Assembly: GCF_020103725.1 (NCBI RefSeq)
Contig: NZ_JAHXBG010000011.1
Coordinates: 282,586 to 346,585, forward strand
Origin: Hyalangium gracile
GTDB lineage: Bacteria > Myxococcota > Myxococcia > Myxococcales > Myxococcaceae
Direction: 5' to 3'
Length of the DNA stretch: 64,000 bases
In this document: one piece after another, positions 62,413 through 64,000 of the stretch
How positions within the stretch are numbered: position 1 is the stretch's first letter
Layout: each line of letters begins with the position of its first letter
Notes under the pieces: model-generated
The model's input: only the letters and a program-made list of their open reading frames with translations
Told to the model about the DNA's origin: nothing
Databases searched by the model: none
Program-made: the position numbers and the translations under genes

Positions 62413-63342
62413 ATGCGTGATCGTCCTCCCCGGGGTGGCGAGCGGCGGGAGCGCCGCCCGTCACGTGAGCGCAGCGAGCAGCGTGAGCGGAGTGAGCACC
62501 GTGAGCGTGCCGAGCCACGTGAGCGTGGTGAGTCACGCGAGCGTGGTGAGCACCGAGAGCGCAGCGAACGCTACGTCTACGGAGTGAACCCGGTCCTGGA
62601 GGCACTCAGGGTGCGCTCGGACGAGATGGAGCGCCTCTACATCACCGAGGGGCAGCTCGGCTCGAGGGCCGCGGCGGAGATCCTCAGCCGCGCCCGCGAT
62701 GCGGGCATCCGGGTGGAGCGGGTGGTGCGAGAGCGCCTGGCGACGCTCGCCGACGGAGGCGTCCATCAAGGCGTGGTGGCGGAGCTGCGCGGCTTCCCGT
62801 ACGCGGAGCTGTCAGACGTGCTCGATGCTGCCCAGGAGAGCGGGCGGCCAGCCTTGATCGTGGTCCTGGACGGCATCCAGGACCCGCACAACCTGGGGGC
62901 CATCATCCGCTCGGCGCATGCGCTGGGGGCCCACGGGGTGGTCATGGGCAAGGACCGGGCGGTGCCGGTGACAGGCGTGGTGGCCAAGGCCTCGGCGGGA
63001 GCGGTGGAGCACTGCCCCATCGCTCGGGTGGTGAACATTTCCCGCGCCCTGGAGGAACTGAAGGAGGCGGGGGTGTGGGTGGCGGCGGCGGACCCCGAGG
63101 CGAAGGAGCCCCTCTGGAAGGCCCGCCTGGACGGCCCGCTGGCGCTCGTGGTGGGCGCCGAGGGAGCAGGGGTGCGAGAAGGGGTGCTCAAGCACTGCGA
63201 CTTCCGCCTGCGGATTCCCATGGCAGGTCAGGTGGGTTCACTCAACGCGTCCGTCTCGGCTGCCGTTCTGCTATACGAGGTTGCTCGCCAGCGGGGTGTG
63301 GGGGGGACGGACGCGCCAGGCCCCAAGGATCAATCTCCTTGA
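62413..63342 (+). CDS. rlmB: 23S rRNA (guanosine-2'-O-)-methyltransferase RlmB with Arg/Glu-repeat N-terminus
   Basis: SpoU-family (SPOUT) methyltransferase that modifies G2251 of the 23S rRNA P-loop. 309 residues. The substrate-binding N-domain starts at YVYGVNPVLEAL. The trefoil-knot catalytic domain has LDGIQDPHNLGAIIRSAHAL, AVPVTGVVAKASAGAVEHCP, LALVVGAEGAGVREGVL, and IPMAGQVGSLNASVSAAVLL, the three SpoU motifs. The first 55 residues are an Arg/Glu repeat tract absent from most homologues, coded by six 18-base units. It begins 4 bases after the preceding gene's stop. Confidence 0.94.
   Translation: MRDRPPRGGERRERRPSRERSEQRERSEHRERAEPRERGESRERGEHRERSERYVYGVNPVLEALRVRSDEMERLYITEGQLGSRAAAEILSRARDAGIRVERVVRERLATLADGGVHQGVVAELRGFPYAELSDVLDAAQESGRPALIVVLDGIQDPHNLGAIIRSAHALGAHGVVMGKDRAVPVTGVVAKASAGAVEHCPIARVVNISRALEELKEAGVWVAAADPEAKEPLWKARLDGPLALVVGAEGAGVREGVLKHCDFRLRIPMAGQVGSLNASVSAAVLLYEVARQRGVGGTDAPGPKDQSP
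62464..62571 (+). repeat. Six 18-bp tandem repeats in the 5' part of rlmB
   Basis: Six in-frame units of 18 bases from 62464 to 62571 code for R-E-R-[SAG]-E-x, residues 18-53. The first unit begins CGTGAGCGCAGCGAGCAG. Units differ by a few bases each, mostly at the fourth and sixth codons. Slippage could change copy number by whole units without breaking the frame. Confidence 0.9.
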
Positions 63343-63452
63343 CTTCAGGCGGTCAGGGTCTCTAAAAGGGCCCGCCTTTCGACGCCGGAAGCCGGGTGGT
63401 TGACGGCCCCGTGGGAGTGGATGGGGCAGGGCGAGGTAGCAGCCGGAGTAAT

Positions 63453-63525
63453 GCCGGTGTAGCTCAGTCGGTAGAGCAACTGATTTGTAATCAGTAGGTC
63501 GCGGGTTCAAGTCCCGCCGCCGGCC
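63453..63525 (+). tRNA. tRNA-Thr (UGU)
   Basis: Acceptor GCCGGTG pairs with CGCCGGC (63518-63524; one G-U). The anticodon stem CTGA/TCAG holds TTTGTAA with anticodon TGT. T arm GCGGG-TTCAAGT-CCCGC. The CCA is not encoded in the usual place; the discriminator position reads C, which is unusual for tRNA-Thr. First of four tRNAs before tuf. TTGACG at 63400 may be part of the promoter, but no -10 is convincing. Confidence 0.93.
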
Positions 63526-63606
63526 ATAGATGGGGGCCGCGGGATGAGGGCCCGGAAGAAAAAGTAGCGGTCCGTGGTAGAAGCAGGCAGTCGAAAAAAA
63601 GCTTAC

Positions 63607-63690
63607 GGAGGGATACCCAAGCGGCCAAAGGGAGCAGACTGTAAATCTGCCGGCTCTACGCCTTCGATGGTTCGAATCCATCTCCCTCCA
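63607..63690 (+). tRNA. tRNA-Tyr (GUA)
   Basis: 84 bases with the long variable arm of class II tRNAs. Acceptor GGAGGGA pairs with TCCCTCC (63683-63689), discriminator A. Anticodon loop CTGTAAA with anticodon GTA. T arm GATGG-TTCGAAT-CCATC. CCA not encoded. Confidence 0.95.
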
Positions 63691-63697
63691 TCGGTCA

Positions 63698-63775
<78 letters not shown>

Positions 63776-63797
63776 ACCCGTTGTAGTGCAGATCCAA

Positions 63798-63873
63798 GCC
63801 CTGATAGCTCAGTTGGCAGAGCGCATCCTTGGTAAGGATGAGGTCACCAGTTCAATCCTGGTTCAGGGCTCCA
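63798..63873 (+). tRNA. tRNA-Thr (GGU)
   Basis: Acceptor GCCCTGA pairs with TCAGGGC (63863-63869), discriminator T, CCA encoded (63871-63873). Anticodon loop TTGGTAA with anticodon GGT. It lies 20 bases before the tuf start, so tRNA processing must free the tuf mRNA 5' end. Confidence 0.95.
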
Positions 63874-63893
63874 TTTCTTCTTAGAGGAGCGTC

Positions 63894-64000
63894 ATGGCCA
63901 AGGAGAAGTTCGACAGGTCCAAGCCCCACGTGAACATCGGGACCATCGGTCACGTGGACCACGGGAAGACGTCGCTGACCGCCGCCATCACCAAGGTGCT
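63894..64000 (+). CDS. tuf: Elongation factor Tu (5' part; continues beyond the window)
   Basis: Delivers aminoacyl-tRNA to the ribosome A site. Only the first 35 codons are visible. They read [20 protein letters not shown] then [16 protein letters not shown], containing the G1 motif [14 protein letters not shown] lies 6 bases before the ATG. The arrangement tRNA-Thr-Tyr-Gly-Thr-tuf is widespread in bacteria and indicates co-transcription. Confidence 0.97.
   Translation, partial: MAKEKFDRSKPHVNIGTIGHVDHGKTSLTAAITKV

Overview
The window is very GC-rich, gene-dense bacterial chromosome. It most likely comes from a fruiting myxobacterium of the Cystobacterineae (Archangium, Cystobacter, Stigmatella or Myxococcus type). 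The indications are a secreted protease ending in a MYXO-CTERM sorting tail, a close match to the gliding-motility lipoprotein CglB upstream of a tRNA-tuf cluster, a transmembrane Hanks-type kinase, many lipoproteins with a Cys lipobox, and codons strongly biased to G/C at the third position. There is no rRNA operon, CRISPR array, complete insertion sequence or prophage.

Layout. 1-6634: end of an unknown gene, xerC, a CAP-domain lipoprotein on the other strand, then hslV-hslU-argD-J/TPR protein as an operon. 6792-13370: a 2192-residue M36 metalloprotease with ten PKD-type domains. 13765-16035 (minus): SDR-type reductase, coaE and a BamE-like secreted protein. 16182-23621 (plus): tetraheme cytochrome, engB, a beta-propeller-like lipoprotein, a DUF6178-like protein, and a Wzy/WaaL-type polymerase or ligase overlapping a GT4 glycosyltransferase. 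23649-23997: a gene-free stretch that looks like a structured RNA gene with a very strong intrinsic terminator. 24101-29456: zinc-ribbon protein, then on the minus strand a compact copper-amine-oxidase-like protein, pyrD, an adenosine-deaminase-family enzyme, an Smr protein and a TerB/J-domain protein. 29660-33135: a PAS-GAF-PAS histidine kinase, then metF coupled to a small membrane protein. 33237-37712: the glycine cleavage system gcvT-gcvH-gcvP. 37803-40214: an orphan acidic protein, a membrane Ser/Thr kinase, the second copy of a dispersed palindromic repeat and a small phage-like gene. 40245-44375 (minus): CDF metal transporter, TonB-like protein and SpoIID/LytB lipoprotein. 44517-49948 (plus): beta-helix lipoprotein, acyl-CoA dehydrogenase, rhodanese, asd and fdxA, with tRNA-Cys on the minus strand at 46559-46630. 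50018-58869: mostly minus-strand genes including an MFS transporter, the HrpB helicase, a HAD phosphatase and a HEAT-repeat protein. 58997-64000: DsrE-like protein, cglB, a RimK-like ATP-grasp ligase, a secreted protein, rlmB, four tRNAs (Thr-Tyr-Gly-Thr) and the start of tuf.

Most genes are housekeeping: protein quality control, one-carbon and amino-acid metabolism, pyrimidine synthesis and translation. Interspersed are myxobacterial surface and signalling functions: polysaccharide synthesis, a sortase-anchored protease, motility adhesin and kinases. The glycine cleavage system feeds methylene-THF, which MetF next door can reduce, so these two divergent units form a one-carbon module.

The items most worth follow-up are the structured RNA candidate at 23.7-24.0 kb, a roughly 100-bp palindromic repeat present in two convergent intergenic regions 38 kb apart, and the compact amine-oxidase homologue that keeps the copper ligands but has an altered cofactor motif.
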